Below are positions 1 to 9,218 of a stretch of DNA of 64,000 nt, one piece after another (within the stretch, counting starts at the first letter, position 1; every line of letters starts with the position of its first letter). A program made the translations under genes and the position numbers. The notes below the pieces were generated by a model. It was not told the origin of the DNA. It made no database searches and saw only the letters and a list, made by a program, of their open reading frames with translations. The DNA comes from Streptomyces lacrimifluminis (GTDB taxonomy: Bacteria > Actinomycetota > Actinomycetes > Streptomycetales > Streptomycetaceae), in assembly GCF_014646095.1 (NCBI RefSeq), contig NZ_BMMU01000007.1, positions 76,722 to 140,721 of the forward strand. Reading direction: 5' to 3'.

Positions 1-285
1 GCGGAACATCCAGCCGTCGGCCGGCGCCGAGCGGCGGGTGAACGAGGCGCTCGCCCGCAGCCGTTCGTCCGGATCGAGGACGGCCACGATCGCGGTCGCG
101 GGCCCGGGGCGGTGCCGCGCGTGCAGTCCGCTGACGAGCTCGCGGGGATTGCGCAGCAGGGGAATCCCGGCTGCGGCCCACTCCGCGGGTTCGAGCATGC
201 GGGCTGCTGAGTTGGTGGAAGCGGCGGACAGGTCGGCAGACGTCGACATGGATGCCGCGGGGGACGGAGCGAATCCGAAGGTCAC
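1..285 (-). CDS. Unrecognised protein, N-terminal part only
   Basis: Reading leftward from a GTG at 285 there is an open frame of 95 codons that runs off the left edge. A purine-rich AAGGGAGG site lies just upstream of the GTG, with short spacing. An in-frame ATG at 249 is an alternative start. The first 30 residues are Ser/Ala-rich. After them comes a more ordered stretch containing GIPLLRNPRELV and IVAVLDPDERLRASASF, which looks like a beta-strand followed by a basic helix. I do not recognise the family and assign no function. It is divergent from the RecQ-family gene to its right. Confidence 0.6.
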   Translation of the reverse strand, partial: MTFGFAPSPAASMSTSADLSAASTNSAARMLEPAEWAAAGIPLLRNPRELVSGLHARHRPGPATAIVAVLDPDERLRASASFTRRSAPADGWMFR

Positions 286-777
286 GGTCCTCCCTTCGGC
301 TACGCGCCCACACTGCGGGCGGAAAACGGACTTGGGGGAGCGCACACCGCGGCGGAGCCCTGCCGGACCACGGACACGCCGTGCGGGGAGCGGACTCCAA
401 TTCTCGCTGTCGAACTGGGTTGCGGCAACGAGCAAATGGGGCCACCGACCGGCTTCTGGTGATCTGTGGATTATATCCCTGCCAGGTGTGTCATTTGTAG
501 ATGGCTGAGGTGGCCGGGAACGTGCCGTTGGTCCGCTTGTTCGGTTTGGTTCACGTTCTCGTCATCGGTGATTATGGGGCGAGGACCAGTGGCAACGTCT
601 CCCGCGCACCGATCCGTCGACGCCCCGGGCCGCCACCGCGAGGGTCCACCCGATCACCTCGGTGTCGTCCGAAAGGGGGACGGGCCCACCGCCGGAGCGG
701 CTGGACGGAAGGGCTGTGCGCGCCTCGTCACGGCCGGGGATTGGGCCGTTGTCAGTGCTGTGGGGTTGCATGGGGGC
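286..777. other. Intergenic region between divergent genes
   Basis: No convincing gene lies in these 492 bases. Short frames here lack Streptomyces third-position GC bias. A weak candidate promoter for the helicase gene is TTGGTT (546-551), an 18-base spacer, then GATTAT (570-575). The left gene must also start from this interval. Confidence 0.4.
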
Positions 778-2937
778 ATGAGTAACCAGGAGCTACGTGA
801 CGAAGCCGACGCCATCCTCGCCGAGCTGGTCGGTGCCCCTGGGGGTTCGGCGCGGTTGCGGGAGGACCAGTGGCAGGCGGTGGCGGCCCTGGTGCAGGAG
901 CGCCGACGTGCGCTGGTGGTGCAGCGCACCGGCTGGGGCAAGTCGGCGGTGTACTTCGTCGCCACGGCTCTGCTTCGCAGGCGTGGCTCCGGCCCGACGG
1001 TGATCATCTCGCCGCTGTTGGCGTTGATGCGCAACCAGGTCGAGTCGGCGGCTCGGGCCGGTATCCGGGCGCGCACGATCAACTCGGCCAACCCGGAGGA
1101 GTGGGACGCCATCTACGGGGAGGTCGAGCGCGGCGAGACCGACGTTCTCCTCGTCAGTCCGGAACGCCTCAACTCCGTGGATTTCCGTGATCAGGTGCTG
1201 CCCAGGCTCGCGGCCACCACCGGCCTTCTCGTGGTCGACGAGGCGCACTGCATCTCCGACTGGGGACACGATTTCCGTCCTGACTACCGCCGGTTGCGCA
1301 CGATGCTCGCCGAGTTGCCGGCGGGGGTGCCGGTGCTGGCCACGACGGCGACCGCGAACGCGCGGGTGACGGCGGATGTGGCCGAGCAGCTGGGCACGGG
1401 GGGCGGGGACGCCCTGGTGCTGCGGGGGCCGCTGGACCGGGAGAGCCTGCGGCTGGGCGTGCTGTCGCTGCCGGATGCGGCGCACCGGCTGGCGTGGCTG
1501 GGGGAGCGGCTGGGGGATCTGCCGGGCTCGGGGATCATCTACACACTGACGGTGGCGGCGGCGGAGGAGGTCGCGGCGTTCCTGCGGCAGCGCGGGTATC
1601 CGGTGGCCTCGTACACGGGGAAGACGGAGAACGCCGACCGGTTGCAGGCCGAGGAGGATCTGCTGGCGAACCGGGTGAAGGCGCTGGTGGCGACCTCGGC
1701 GCTGGGAATGGGCTTCGACAAGCCGGACCTGGGGTTCGTGGTCCACCTGGGGTCGCCCTCGTCCCCGATCGCCTACTACCAGCAGGTGGGGCGTGCGGGG
1801 CGCGGTGTGGATCATGCGGATGTACTGCTGCTGCCGGGGCGGGAGGACGAGGCGATCTGGGCGTACTTCGCTTCGGTGGGCTTCCCTCCTGAGGAGCAGG
1901 TACGGCGCACATTGGGCGTTCTGGAGGAGGCGGGCCGTCCGTTGTCGCTGCCGGCACTGGAGCCGTTGGTGGACCTTCGGCGTTCACGGCTGGAGACGAT
2001 GCTGAAGGTCCTAGACGTGGACGGGGCGGTCAAGCGTGTGAAGGGGGGCTGGACGGCGACAGGGCAGCCGTGGGCGTACGACACCGAGCGCTACGCCTGG
2101 GTCGCCAAACAGCGCGCAGCCGAGCAGCAGGCCATGAGGGACTACGTGGCGACCACGGGATGCCGGATGGAGTTCCTCCAGCGGCAGCTCGACGACGAGA
2201 AGGCGGTCCCGTGCGGTCGCTGCGACACCTGCGCAGGACCCTGGCTCGATCCCGCCGTGTCGCCCGGCGCTCTGGCGGGTGCTGCGGGCGAACTGGACCG
2301 CCCCGGGATCGAGGTCGAACCGCGCCGGATGTGGCCCTCGGGCATGCCTGCGGTCGGGGTCGATCTCAAGGGCCGGATCCCCGTGGGCCAGCAGGCGGCC
2401 ACCGGGCGGGCGCTGGGCAGACTGTCGGACATCGGCTGGGGCAACCGCCTGCGTCCGCTGCTGTCGGCGCAGGCTGCGGACGGGCCGGTCCCGGACGACG
2501 TGCTGGCCGCCGTGGTGACGGTGGTGACCGACTGGGCCCGCTCGCCGGGCGGCTGGGCGGGCGGCGGTCCCGACGCGGCGACGCGGCCGGTGGGGATCGT
2601 CGCCATGCCCTCCCGCACCCGTCCGCAACTGGTCGGTTCACTGGCCGGCGGACTCGCCCGGGTCGGCAGGCTTCCCCTGCTGGGCAGCCTGGCCTACACC
2701 GAGCGGGCGGACGAGTACGCGGCGCACCGCAGCAACTCCGCCCAGCGGCTGCGCGCCCTGGCCGCCTCGTTCACGGTGCCCGAAGAACTCGCCGCCGCGC
2801 TGGCCGCCACCCCCGGCCCGGTTCTGCTCGTCGACGACTACACGGACTCCGGCTGGACCCTGGCCGTAGGCGCACGCCTCCTGCGCCAGGCCGGAGCCGA
2901 CGCGGTCCTCCCGCTCACCCTTGCCGTGGCAGGGTGA
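778..2937 (+). CDS. recQ: RecQ-family ATP-dependent DNA helicase with C-terminal phosphoribosyltransferase-like domain
   Basis: A 719-residue protein starting at ATG 778; longer upstream frames read through non-coding-looking DNA. RecQ helicases unwind DNA 3'-5' in recombination and fork repair. Visible motifs are Walker A as TGWGKS (about 51-56), DEAH at 154-157 followed by CISDWGHDFRPDY, TATAN (motif III), and the VGRAGR motif VI. The RecQ zinc site uses C462, C479, C482 and C485. An HRDC domain is not evident. The last 200 residues end with VLLVDDYTDSGWTL (from about 683), the phosphoribosyl-pyrophosphate-binding loop signature of type I phosphoribosyltransferases. The helicase assignment is firm; the role of the tail is unknown. 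Confidence 0.9.
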   Translation: MSNQELRDEADAILAELVGAPGGSARLREDQWQAVAALVQERRRALVVQRTGWGKSAVYFVATALLRRRGSGPTVIISPLLALMRNQVESAARAGIRARTINSANPEEWDAIYGEVERGETDVLLVSPERLNSVDFRDQVLPRLAATTGLLVVDEAHCISDWGHDFRPDYRRLRTMLAELPAGVPVLATTATANARVTADVAEQLGTGGGDALVLRGPLDRESLRLGVLSLPDAAHRLAWLGERLGDLPGSGIIYTLTVAAAEEVAAFLRQRGYPVASYTGKTENADRLQAEEDLLANRVKALVATSALGMGFDKPDLGFVVHLGSPSSPIAYYQQVGRAGRGVDHADVLLLPGREDEAIWAYFASVGFPPEEQVRRTLGVLEEAGRPLSLPALEPLVDLRRSRLETMLKVLDVDGAVKRVKGGWTATGQPWAYDTERYAWVAKQRAAEQQAMRDYVATTGCRMEFLQRQLDDEKAVPCGRCDTCAGPWLDPAVSPGALAGAAGELDRPGIEVEPRRMWPSGMPAVGVDLKGRIPVGQQAATGRALGRLSDIGWGNRLRPLLSAQAADGPVPDDVLAAVVTVVTDWARSPGGWAGGGPDAATRPVGIVAMPSRTRPQLVGSLAGGLARVGRLPLLGSLAYTERADEYAAHRSNSAQRLRALAASFTVPEELAAALAATPGPVLLVDDYTDSGWTLAVGARLLRQAGADAVLPLTLAVAG

Positions 2938-2989
2938 GGAAGCGTCGCTGAGGGCGCTGGAGGGCATCGGGACGGTGGCACGTGCGCGT

Positions 2990-3480
2990 GCGGGCGCTCG
3001 CCCGCCTCGGAGGCCGTCGCCGGCCTCGCGCGCGGCATGCGTGAACGGTGCGGGGCTCCCCGGGTGACCTGCGGTCATGTCAGCCGGCTTCGGCTCCGTC
3101 GGCGGGGGGCTCACCACCTCCCGCAGAACAACGTAGGGAGTCTTTTCCGGGCCCCGCAGCGGCCGGGCGAGGTGGGCGCCGGTGAGGCTTCCGGCCATCG
3201 CGCCGACCAGCGTGGAAGCGGGGGGAGAAGCGGAGCGCTCAGCGCGTCCCAGGCGATGGGGAACATCACGGTCGCGCTGAGGTAGATGGCGGCGAGTCGT
3301 GCGCTACGCCTCGGGTTGCTCACCGCGGTGTCGAGTCCGAGGCCGACACTCCGGCTCGGCAAGGCCGGGATCAGGATGCCTACGGCCCCGTCGAAATAAC
3401 CCCCGTAAACAGCGAGGCGAACCGCCCGAGCAGGGAGGTGCGGGAACTCACGCCGACCGTGTGGCCCGCGTGGTGTTCAA
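2990..3480 (-). pseudogene. Decayed membrane-protein gene, possibly TauE/SafE sulfite-exporter family
   Basis: Translated leftward, one frame reads VYGGYFDGAVGILIPALP followed by a hydrophobic stretch AIYLSATVMFPIAW. The reading frame then shifts near 3200, and the adjacent frame continues as TLVGAMAGSLTGAHLARPLRG before losing coding character. YGGYF followed by glycines and then a membrane helix resembles the repeated motif of TauE/SafE permeases. No intact start is present, and the two halves are in different frames. That it is a dead membrane gene is likely; the family assignment is tentative. Confidence 0.4.
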
Positions 3481-3913
3481 CCCTTGGGACAGGGGCCGTT
3501 CGGAGGTGAGAATCACCGAGGCGAAGGCGAGCAGTCACGGGGCTGTGGCGTCGAACGGCGATGAGGGCAGCGCCGGGAGCAGGTCCCCGCGACTCCGCCG
3601 TCGATCACACCGATCGGCTGTCAGCGACTTCGCGAGCGACTTCGCGGACATCGCCCCGGCAGACGGGAGTTCGCGTCGGTACACCCATGCGCCGACCACG
3701 GCCACGGGGGCGGGCGACCCGAAACAACGCGTTCGCCCGTCCTCGCCGACAGGCCACCGCTGGCGGCATGCGAGTGCCTGTTCGAGGCGGTGTCACGTCG
3801 CTTCGCGGGTGTACGGGATGGCGTGCGGATGTCGACGCTGCCCTTGACGTGTCCCTGGTCGGGGTTATCCACAGGCTCAAGCGGAATCGCGGAATCCGCG
3901 AGATCGTCACGGC
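3481..3913. other. Noncoding stretch upstream of the DUF4192 gene
   Basis: I see no coding sequence here. One perfect E. coli-type DnaA box, TTATCCACA, lies at 3865-3873, about 40 bases before the next start codon. It is single, so it may only be a chance match or a minor DnaA site. Confidence 0.35.
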
Positions 3914-5500
3914 ATGACGAATCACAGCGAAACGCATCAGGTCACCCTGCGTACCCCGGCCGAACTGGCCGATGCCCTGCCGTACCTGCTCGGCTACCAC
4001 CCCGAGGACAGCATCGTTCTCGTCGCGCTCCACGACAGGGACGGGCGTGGCCGGTTCGGCGGACGTGCCCGCCTCGGAATTCCCGCGAACCCGGACGACT
4101 GGCCCGCTGTGGCACAGCAGCTGACGCATGGTCTGGTGACCGGAAGCGAGCGCAGAGGCGCACGGCCCGAGAGCATGGTCGTGTACCTCTGCCAGGAACC
4201 GACGGAGGGTGAAGCGCCGCATCAGGTGAGGGAACGTCTGCGCCCGCTCGCCCAGTTGCTGCGCACCGAATGTGGCCGCCTCGACGTACCCGTGGTCGAG
4301 GCTCTGTGCATCGCCGACAACCGCTTCTGGTCCTACTGCTGTGTGACGCCCGAGTGCTGTCCGGACGACGGAGTGCCCATGGGCCTGCCCGGCACCTCGG
4401 TGCTGGCCGCCGCGGCGACCTACGCCGGTCTGCAAGTGCGAGGCACACTGAGCGAGTTGCGGGCCAGGTTCCACCCCTGGGAGACCGCTGCGGCGCTGGA
4501 ACAGGAACGTGCGCTCGACATCGCGAACGCCCGCATGGTGCCGCGGATCCTCGACGACGCGAGCCGCGCGGACGTGGCCGAGGAGACCCTGCGACAGGCA
4601 TCGCAGGTCAGGAGCCGATTCGCCGGCGCCCCTACCGTCGCCGGCACGTTTCTGGCGGACCTTCGCGACGACGAACTGCTCGCACACGACGAGGCCGCCA
4701 CGCTGATTCTGGGCCTGCAGGATCGTACGACGCGCGATCGCGCGGCGGAGTGGATGGAGGGTGACGAGGCGGCACCTGCCCTGCGTCTCTGGCGGGCCCT
4801 CGCCCGCCGCTGTGTCGGGCCGTACCGCGAGCACGCCGCGGCCCCTCTGACACTCGCCGGCTGGGTCGCCTGGTCGACGGGTGACGAACTGGAGGCGAGG
4901 GAAGCCCTGGCCATGGCACTCGGCGCGGACCCCGGGTACCTGTTCGCCCGCCTGCTGCACCAGGCCTGCAACGAGGGTCTGGACCCGGAGTCGATCCGGC
5001 GCTGTCTGCGCGCGGAGCGCGGCGGCCGGCCTGGAGTCTCTGCCGGACCGCCCGGAAGCACGCCGGACACCGAGCGGACCGGAGTCGGTGACACGTACGA
5101 GGACAGGGACATCGGGTGGGGTGAGGACCCACAGGGGTTCGAGGCCACGGAGGGGTCGGAGGGGACGGAGAGGTTCCCGGGAGCGAGCGGTGCCGATGGT
5201 GTGGAGGGGATCGAGAGCGACGGCTGGATCGACGGCACCGAGGCCACGGCACCGCTCGGCGATGTCACGGGTCCCTCGTCCCGCTCGACGTCGACCAGCG
5301 GCGCCACCCGGGCGCTGGAGTCGGCCACGAGGCGTCGACGTCGGGCAGTCCCGGCAGCCGACGCCGAGACGCGCCCTCGCGCCAGGAGGACGGGCGCAAC
5401 CCGTCCCCAGCCCTCGGGCAGGCCCGTCGTACGTCGCCACAGCCCGGGCGAGGGGAAGGCCGCCCCTCGCGGCCATCGGATGAAGAGGGACGGCGCGTGA
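3914..5500 (+). CDS. DUF4192 domain-containing protein
   Basis: A 528-residue protein with the DUF4192 opening pattern: LRTPAELADALPYLLGYHPEDSIVLVALHD near the N-terminus. The domain occupies roughly residues 10-360 and contains a Cys-rich segment (CCVTPECCPDDG, around 137-150). The family is common in actinobacteria and has no established function. From about residue 365 the protein becomes an acidic, then Arg-rich low-complexity tail without predicted structure. The ATG at 3914 has no clear ribosome site but matches the domain start. The following gene begins 540 bases on, so this is probably a single-gene unit. Confidence 0.85.
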   Translation: MTNHSETHQVTLRTPAELADALPYLLGYHPEDSIVLVALHDRDGRGRFGGRARLGIPANPDDWPAVAQQLTHGLVTGSERRGARPESMVVYLCQEPTEGEAPHQVRERLRPLAQLLRTECGRLDVPVVEALCIADNRFWSYCCVTPECCPDDGVPMGLPGTSVLAAAATYAGLQVRGTLSELRARFHPWETAAALEQERALDIANARMVPRILDDASRADVAEETLRQASQVRSRFAGAPTVAGTFLADLRDDELLAHDEAATLILGLQDRTTRDRAAEWMEGDEAAPALRLWRALARRCVGPYREHAAAPLTLAGWVAWSTGDELEAREALAMALGADPGYLFARLLHQACNEGLDPESIRRCLRAERGGRPGVSAGPPGSTPDTERTGVGDTYEDRDIGWGEDPQGFEATEGSEGTERFPGASGADGVEGIESDGWIDGTEATAPLGDVTGPSSRSTSTSGATRALESATRRRRRAVPAADAETRPRARRTGATRPQPSGRPVVRRHSPGEGKAAPRGHRMKRDGA

Positions 5501-6042
5501 ACTGGGACGGGGCGGTTCACCCGTGCTCCGGCGGCAGTCACATGCCAGGTGGACGAATCGACAGGGGCGGGACAGCCGCCGGGTGCCCGATCGGCGGCGG
5601 GAGGGACGCCCGCAGGCTGAGCAGGGCCAGGACGCCCGAGGAGCGACCCCTCAGTGAGGGGACAGCAGACCGCCGCTCCGCCGACCGAGTGCCGGTCTGC
5701 GGCCGGATCGGCAACGGCGGACAACGCGACCCGCGATTGAGCGACGGCAGCGCGTCCCACGTACAACTGACCGGCGCCAGGACAGCTCACGGACACCTCA
5801 CCCTCCCGACCACAGTGGACGGCCGACGCAGTCGTCCCGGCACCGGCCGCACGTATGCTCCGCCTCACCGCCAATCGGTCGGCTTGTCCCGCCGGAGGCG
5901 TGACCCGGGGAAGCCCTGGTCCGTTCACCTGAGTGGCGGAACCCTTGGACAGGCCGAGCCGCCGCACCACCCCTGTCCTGCCGAAGCCCCCTACTGGGCG
6001 CCGAGTGCGCCCTCGGCGCCCAGAGCGCAGAAGAAGTCGCCC
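5501..6042. other. Noncoding region before the debranching-domain gene
   Basis: The frame of the downstream gene stays open leftward to 5497, but its translation here is irregular and basic, with poor codon bias. I therefore treat the interval as leader and promoter DNA. No repeat, RNA gene or clear promoter was recognised. Confidence 0.4.
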
Positions 6043-8232
6043 ATGCATCCGCCGACCCCGCCCTCGGCCGACGACGACCGTCGTGCCGCTGGAACACCCA
6101 CGCCGTCCTTGCGGGGAGGTGGCGGCGGAGCTCCCGGGCACGCAGGGGACCCGCGAGGTCCGGAGCCTCGTTTCCCGGGCACCGGACGCCCTTCCGCACC
6201 CCCGGGCCGGGGCACCCCGCCACCGCTCGCGCCGCCTCCCTCTTCCCGGCCGCCGCTTGCCCCGCCCACCACCACCCGCCGCCCGGCCCAGCTGCCCCCG
6301 ACCCACACCACCCTGATCTGTGTCGCCCTCCCCGGGCTCGCGATCTCCACGGACCAGGGTCAGCTCACCGGCCGAGGACTGGAGGGCTTCTACCGCGGGG
6401 GCAGGCGTGTGCTCTCCCGGTGTCAGGTCCGCGTGGCCGGCCGCGAACCGCTCGCGGTACAGGCCCGGATGACGGCGGCGGATCGCGCCCGCTTCGTGGG
6501 GACGCTGCGCATCTCCCCCGACGGCGGGCCGGACCCCGACATCGTCGTCGAACGCGTCCGCCACGCGGACGGCACGGAGCGGATCACCCTGCGCAGCTCG
6601 GCGCCGCGCCCGCTGCGTCTGCCGGTCGAGGTGTCACTCGGTACCGACCTGGCTGACCTGGGCACGATCGCCTCCGGCACCGCGGGCCCCGAACTGCCCG
6701 CCAGCGTCCATGCCTCCGGCCTGCGCTGGTCCTGCGCCACCGGCAGCGCCGCCGTCACGGCCGACCCGCCACCTGCCGACGCGTTGGCCTCCGCCGGTCT
6801 GCTGCGCTGGGAGCTGGAACTGCCCCCGGGCGGTTCCATGACCCTGGAGCTGCGTATCCGGCAGGATGGCGCGGGACCCGTCCGAGCCGTGGGTCACGTG
6901 GCGACGAGCCCCTTCGCCCCGGCCCGGGCCGCCGGCGACGATCCACGCGTCGAGGCACTCCTTGGGACCGGCATCGACGACCTCCAGGCCCTGCTCCTGC
7001 GCGACTCCGCGCATCCCTCCGACACCCACCTCGCGGCAGGCGCACCGTGGCGCTGCGGCATGGCCCCGGCCGAGGCTCTTGCCGCCGCCCGCATGACGCT
7101 TCCCCTCGGCACCGGGCTCGCGGCAGGAACGCTGCGAACCCTCGCCCGCACCCAGCTCCCCGGGCCGGGCCCGAGGTCCGGCATGCTCCCCGGCCCGCGC
7201 CGGGACGCCGGCCCCCACCTGCCACCGGGCTGCACGGGCACGGAGGCAACCCTGCTCTTCCCCGTGCTCCTCGCCGAGGCCCGCCGCTGGGGGCTCCCGG
7301 AACAGACGACCGAGGAACTGCTCCCGACCGCCGAACGCTGTCTGACCTGGCTGCGCACGACCGTGGGTGACGGAACCTACCTGCCCGATCCCCAACCGGG
7401 CGGCCCTGTGCGCTGCGAGACGCAGGCCCATGCGCACCGAGCCGCCCTCCTCGGGGCCGACCTCCTCGACGCGTACGGCCGGCCGGGCGGTGCCGGGCTG
7501 CGGCAATGGGCTCAGGAGTTGCGCACCGCGTTCAGGGACGACTTCTGGGTCGAGGACCGGGGCGGGGGCAGACCCGCTGCCGCCCGTACACCGGACGGGC
7601 GCACCGTGCCGCACTTCGGCGCGATCGCCGCCCATCTCCTGGACACCGGTCTGCTGGGCGCGGGCGAACAGGCCCCCGGGCTGCTCGACAAGGTACAGAC
7701 CGGACAGCTCGCCCGGCTGTTCGGCAGTCCGGCCATGGACTCCGGCTGGGGACTGCGCGGCCTGGGCGTCAAGGAGGCGGGATACAACCCCTTCGGTCAC
7801 CGGAGCGGTGCCGTGCGGGTGCAGGAGACCGCGGTGGCCGTCGCGGGCCTGGCCACCGCAGGGTACGAGAAGGAGGCGAGTTCCCTGCTGCGCGGCCTCC
7901 TGGCGGCGGCCGAGGCCTTCGCGTACCGGCTGCCGGAGATGTACGCGGGGGAGCAGCGCGCGGAAGGAGGCGCTCCGTTGCCCCACCCGGCGGCCTGTCG
8001 GCCGTCGGCCACCGCTGCCGCCTCCGGGGTGCTGCTGCTCACGACCCTGGCCGGTATCCGTCCGGACGCCCCGGCGAGCACGGTCATGCTCCGCCCGGTA
8101 CGCAGCGTGCCGCTGGGCGAGATCGGCCTGACCGGGCTGCGGATCGCGGGCGCCCCCTTTTCCGTACGGGTCGGCCGTCTCGGCGTCGCCATCGTCGAGG
8201 AGGCTGCAGAGGGACTCCAACTGGGAGCATGA
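6043..8232 (+). CDS. Glycogen debranching enzyme-like protein
   Basis: I start this protein at ATG 6043 (729 residues), where coding bias begins. Residues 1-90 are a Pro/Gly/Thr-rich disordered head. From about 95, LPGLAISTDQGQLTGRGLEGFYRGGRRVLSRC matches the N-terminal beta-sandwich typical of bacterial amylo-1,6-glucosidase-like debranching enzymes. The remainder has the alternating helices of an (alpha/alpha)6 barrel, including GYNPFGHRSGAVRVQETAVA. These enzymes act on alpha-glucan branches. I cannot pick out both catalytic acids with certainty, so activity is inferred. No signal peptide is seen. The Nudix-type regulator gene starts 140 bases downstream. Confidence 0.7.
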   Translation: MHPPTPPSADDDRRAAGTPTPSLRGGGGGAPGHAGDPRGPEPRFPGTGRPSAPPGRGTPPPLAPPPSSRPPLAPPTTTRRPAQLPPTHTTLICVALPGLAISTDQGQLTGRGLEGFYRGGRRVLSRCQVRVAGREPLAVQARMTAADRARFVGTLRISPDGGPDPDIVVERVRHADGTERITLRSSAPRPLRLPVEVSLGTDLADLGTIASGTAGPELPASVHASGLRWSCATGSAAVTADPPPADALASAGLLRWELELPPGGSMTLELRIRQDGAGPVRAVGHVATSPFAPARAAGDDPRVEALLGTGIDDLQALLLRDSAHPSDTHLAAGAPWRCGMAPAEALAAARMTLPLGTGLAAGTLRTLARTQLPGPGPRSGMLPGPRRDAGPHLPPGCTGTEATLLFPVLLAEARRWGLPEQTTEELLPTAERCLTWLRTTVGDGTYLPDPQPGGPVRCETQAHAHRAALLGADLLDAYGRPGGAGLRQWAQELRTAFRDDFWVEDRGGGRPAAARTPDGRTVPHFGAIAAHLLDTGLLGAGEQAPGLLDKVQTGQLARLFGSPAMDSGWGLRGLGVKEAGYNPFGHRSGAVRVQETAVAVAGLATAGYEKEASSLLRGLLAAAEAFAYRLPEMYAGEQRAEGGAPLPHPAACRPSATAAASGVLLLTTLAGIRPDAPASTVMLRPVRSVPLGEIGLTGLRIAGAPFSVRVGRLGVAIVEEAAEGLQLGA

Positions 8233-8344
8233 CCTCGTACGACAGGTCCCGGGAAGGCGACTCAAAGCGGCCCGTGAGACCTGTGAGACCTGCTTCCGAC
8301 CACCGTGGACCAGCCGTGGGCGCGGCCGGAGAGGGGAGTGTTTA

Positions 8345-8359
8345 TCGTCAGGCAGACGA
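8345..8359 (+). promoter_or_regulatory. Inverted-repeat operator in a leaderless promoter
   Basis: TCGTC-N5-GACGA is a perfect 5-base inverted repeat that abuts a TATGAT -10 element (8361-8366). That -10 lies six bases before the ATG at 8373, so the transcript is probably leaderless. A repeat in the spacer of the gene's own promoter suggests autoregulation by the encoded NrtR-like protein. Confidence 0.5.
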
Positions 8360-8372
8360 CTATGATCGCGGC

Positions 8373-9131
8373 ATGCCCTACGACCCGTCAGCCTTCCCGC
8401 CCTTCGCCGTCACCGTGGACCTGGTCGTGCTGACCGTGCGTCGTCATGCCCTGTGCGCGCTGGCGGTACGCAGGGGTGAACCGCCCTTTCAGGGACGTTG
8501 GGCGCTCCCTGGTGGCTTCGTGCGGGCCGACGAGGATCTGGCGCAGGCCGCGGCGCGTGAACTGGCCGAGGAGACCGGTCTGCGCGCCCACGACCCGGAC
8601 GCCCCGGCTCAGGACAACGGTGCTCATCTGGAACAGCTCGCGACGTACGGCGACCCCAAGCGTGATCCCCGGATGCGGGTGGTCAGCGTCGCCCATCTCG
8701 CGCTCGCCCCCGACCTGCCCGCTCCCCGGGCGGGCGGTGACGCCAACAGCGCCCGCTGGGCACCCGTCGAGGAACTGCTGCAACAGGGCGGCTACGGCCG
8801 AGACGGCGAACAGGCGGCACCCCTCGCCTTCGACCACGCCCAGATCCTGTCGGACGGGGTGGAACGGGCCCGCTCCAAGATCGAGTACTCGTCGCTGGCC
8901 ACGGCGTTCTGCCCGACCGAGTTCACCGTCGGCGAGTTGCGCCGTGTGTACGAGGCGGTGTGGGGCGTCGCCCTCGACCCGCGCAACTTCCACCGCAAGG
9001 TCACGGGCACCCCGGGCTTCCTCGTCCCCACCGGCGGTACGACCACCCGGCAGGGCGGTCGTCCGGCCCAGCTCTTCCGGGCGGGCGGCGCAACCCTGCT
9101 CAACCCTCCGATGCTGCGTCCCGAGGTCTGA
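8373..9131 (+). CDS. NrtR-like Nudix-fold transcriptional regulator or hydrolase
   Basis: A 252-residue protein. Residues about 50-75 carry an intact Nudix box: GGFVRADEDLAQAAARELAE followed by ETGL, fitting GX5EX7REXXEEXG. The C-terminal third (YSSLATAFCPTEFTVGELRR onward) is the winged-helix domain of the NrtR family. In that family the Nudix domain senses ADP-ribose or related nucleotides and the wing binds DNA, often controlling NAD metabolism or sugar use. The Nudix box retains its acidic residues, so hydrolysis remains possible. An inverted repeat in its own promoter suggests autoregulation. Its neighbour upstream is a glucan-processing gene, but shared regulation is inference. Confidence 0.8.
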   Translation: MPYDPSAFPPFAVTVDLVVLTVRRHALCALAVRRGEPPFQGRWALPGGFVRADEDLAQAAARELAEETGLRAHDPDAPAQDNGAHLEQLATYGDPKRDPRMRVVSVAHLALAPDLPAPRAGGDANSARWAPVEELLQQGGYGRDGEQAAPLAFDHAQILSDGVERARSKIEYSSLATAFCPTEFTVGELRRVYEAVWGVALDPRNFHRKVTGTPGFLVPTGGTTTRQGGRPAQLFRAGGATLLNPPMLRPEV

Positions 9132-9202
9132 CCCCGAACACCATGGGGCAACCTCTGCCCTCGGTGGGCCCCGCCGCACCCGGTAAAACGGACATAACGC
9201 GC

Positions 9203-9218
9203 TATCTTGCTACGGGTG
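9203..9218 (+). promoter_or_regulatory. Probable leaderless -10 element before the ABC fusion gene
   Basis: TATCTT at 9203-9208 is followed by seven bases and then GTG at 9216. This is the spacing seen for leaderless Streptomyces transcripts. It favours GTG 9216 over the in-frame TTG at 9207 as the start. No clear -35 element is seen. Confidence 0.45.

Noticed and set aside
3865..3873. Perfect DnaA box TTATCCACA, suggesting an origin-like element
   Set aside because: Only one box is present, with no cluster, no dnaA or dnaN nearby, and Streptomyces boxes more often read TTGTCCACA. It is recorded only as a minor site.
5497..6042. N-terminal extension of the debranching-type protein to 911 residues
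   Set aside because: The extra 182 codons lack third-position bias and resemble no domain; the ATG at 6043 fits the coding boundary better.
4420..6564. Long leftward open frame of over 700 codons
   Set aside because: It is antisense to the DUF4192 and debranching genes, is rich in Arg/Ser/Pro, and reflects high-GC antisense frames rather than coding sequence.
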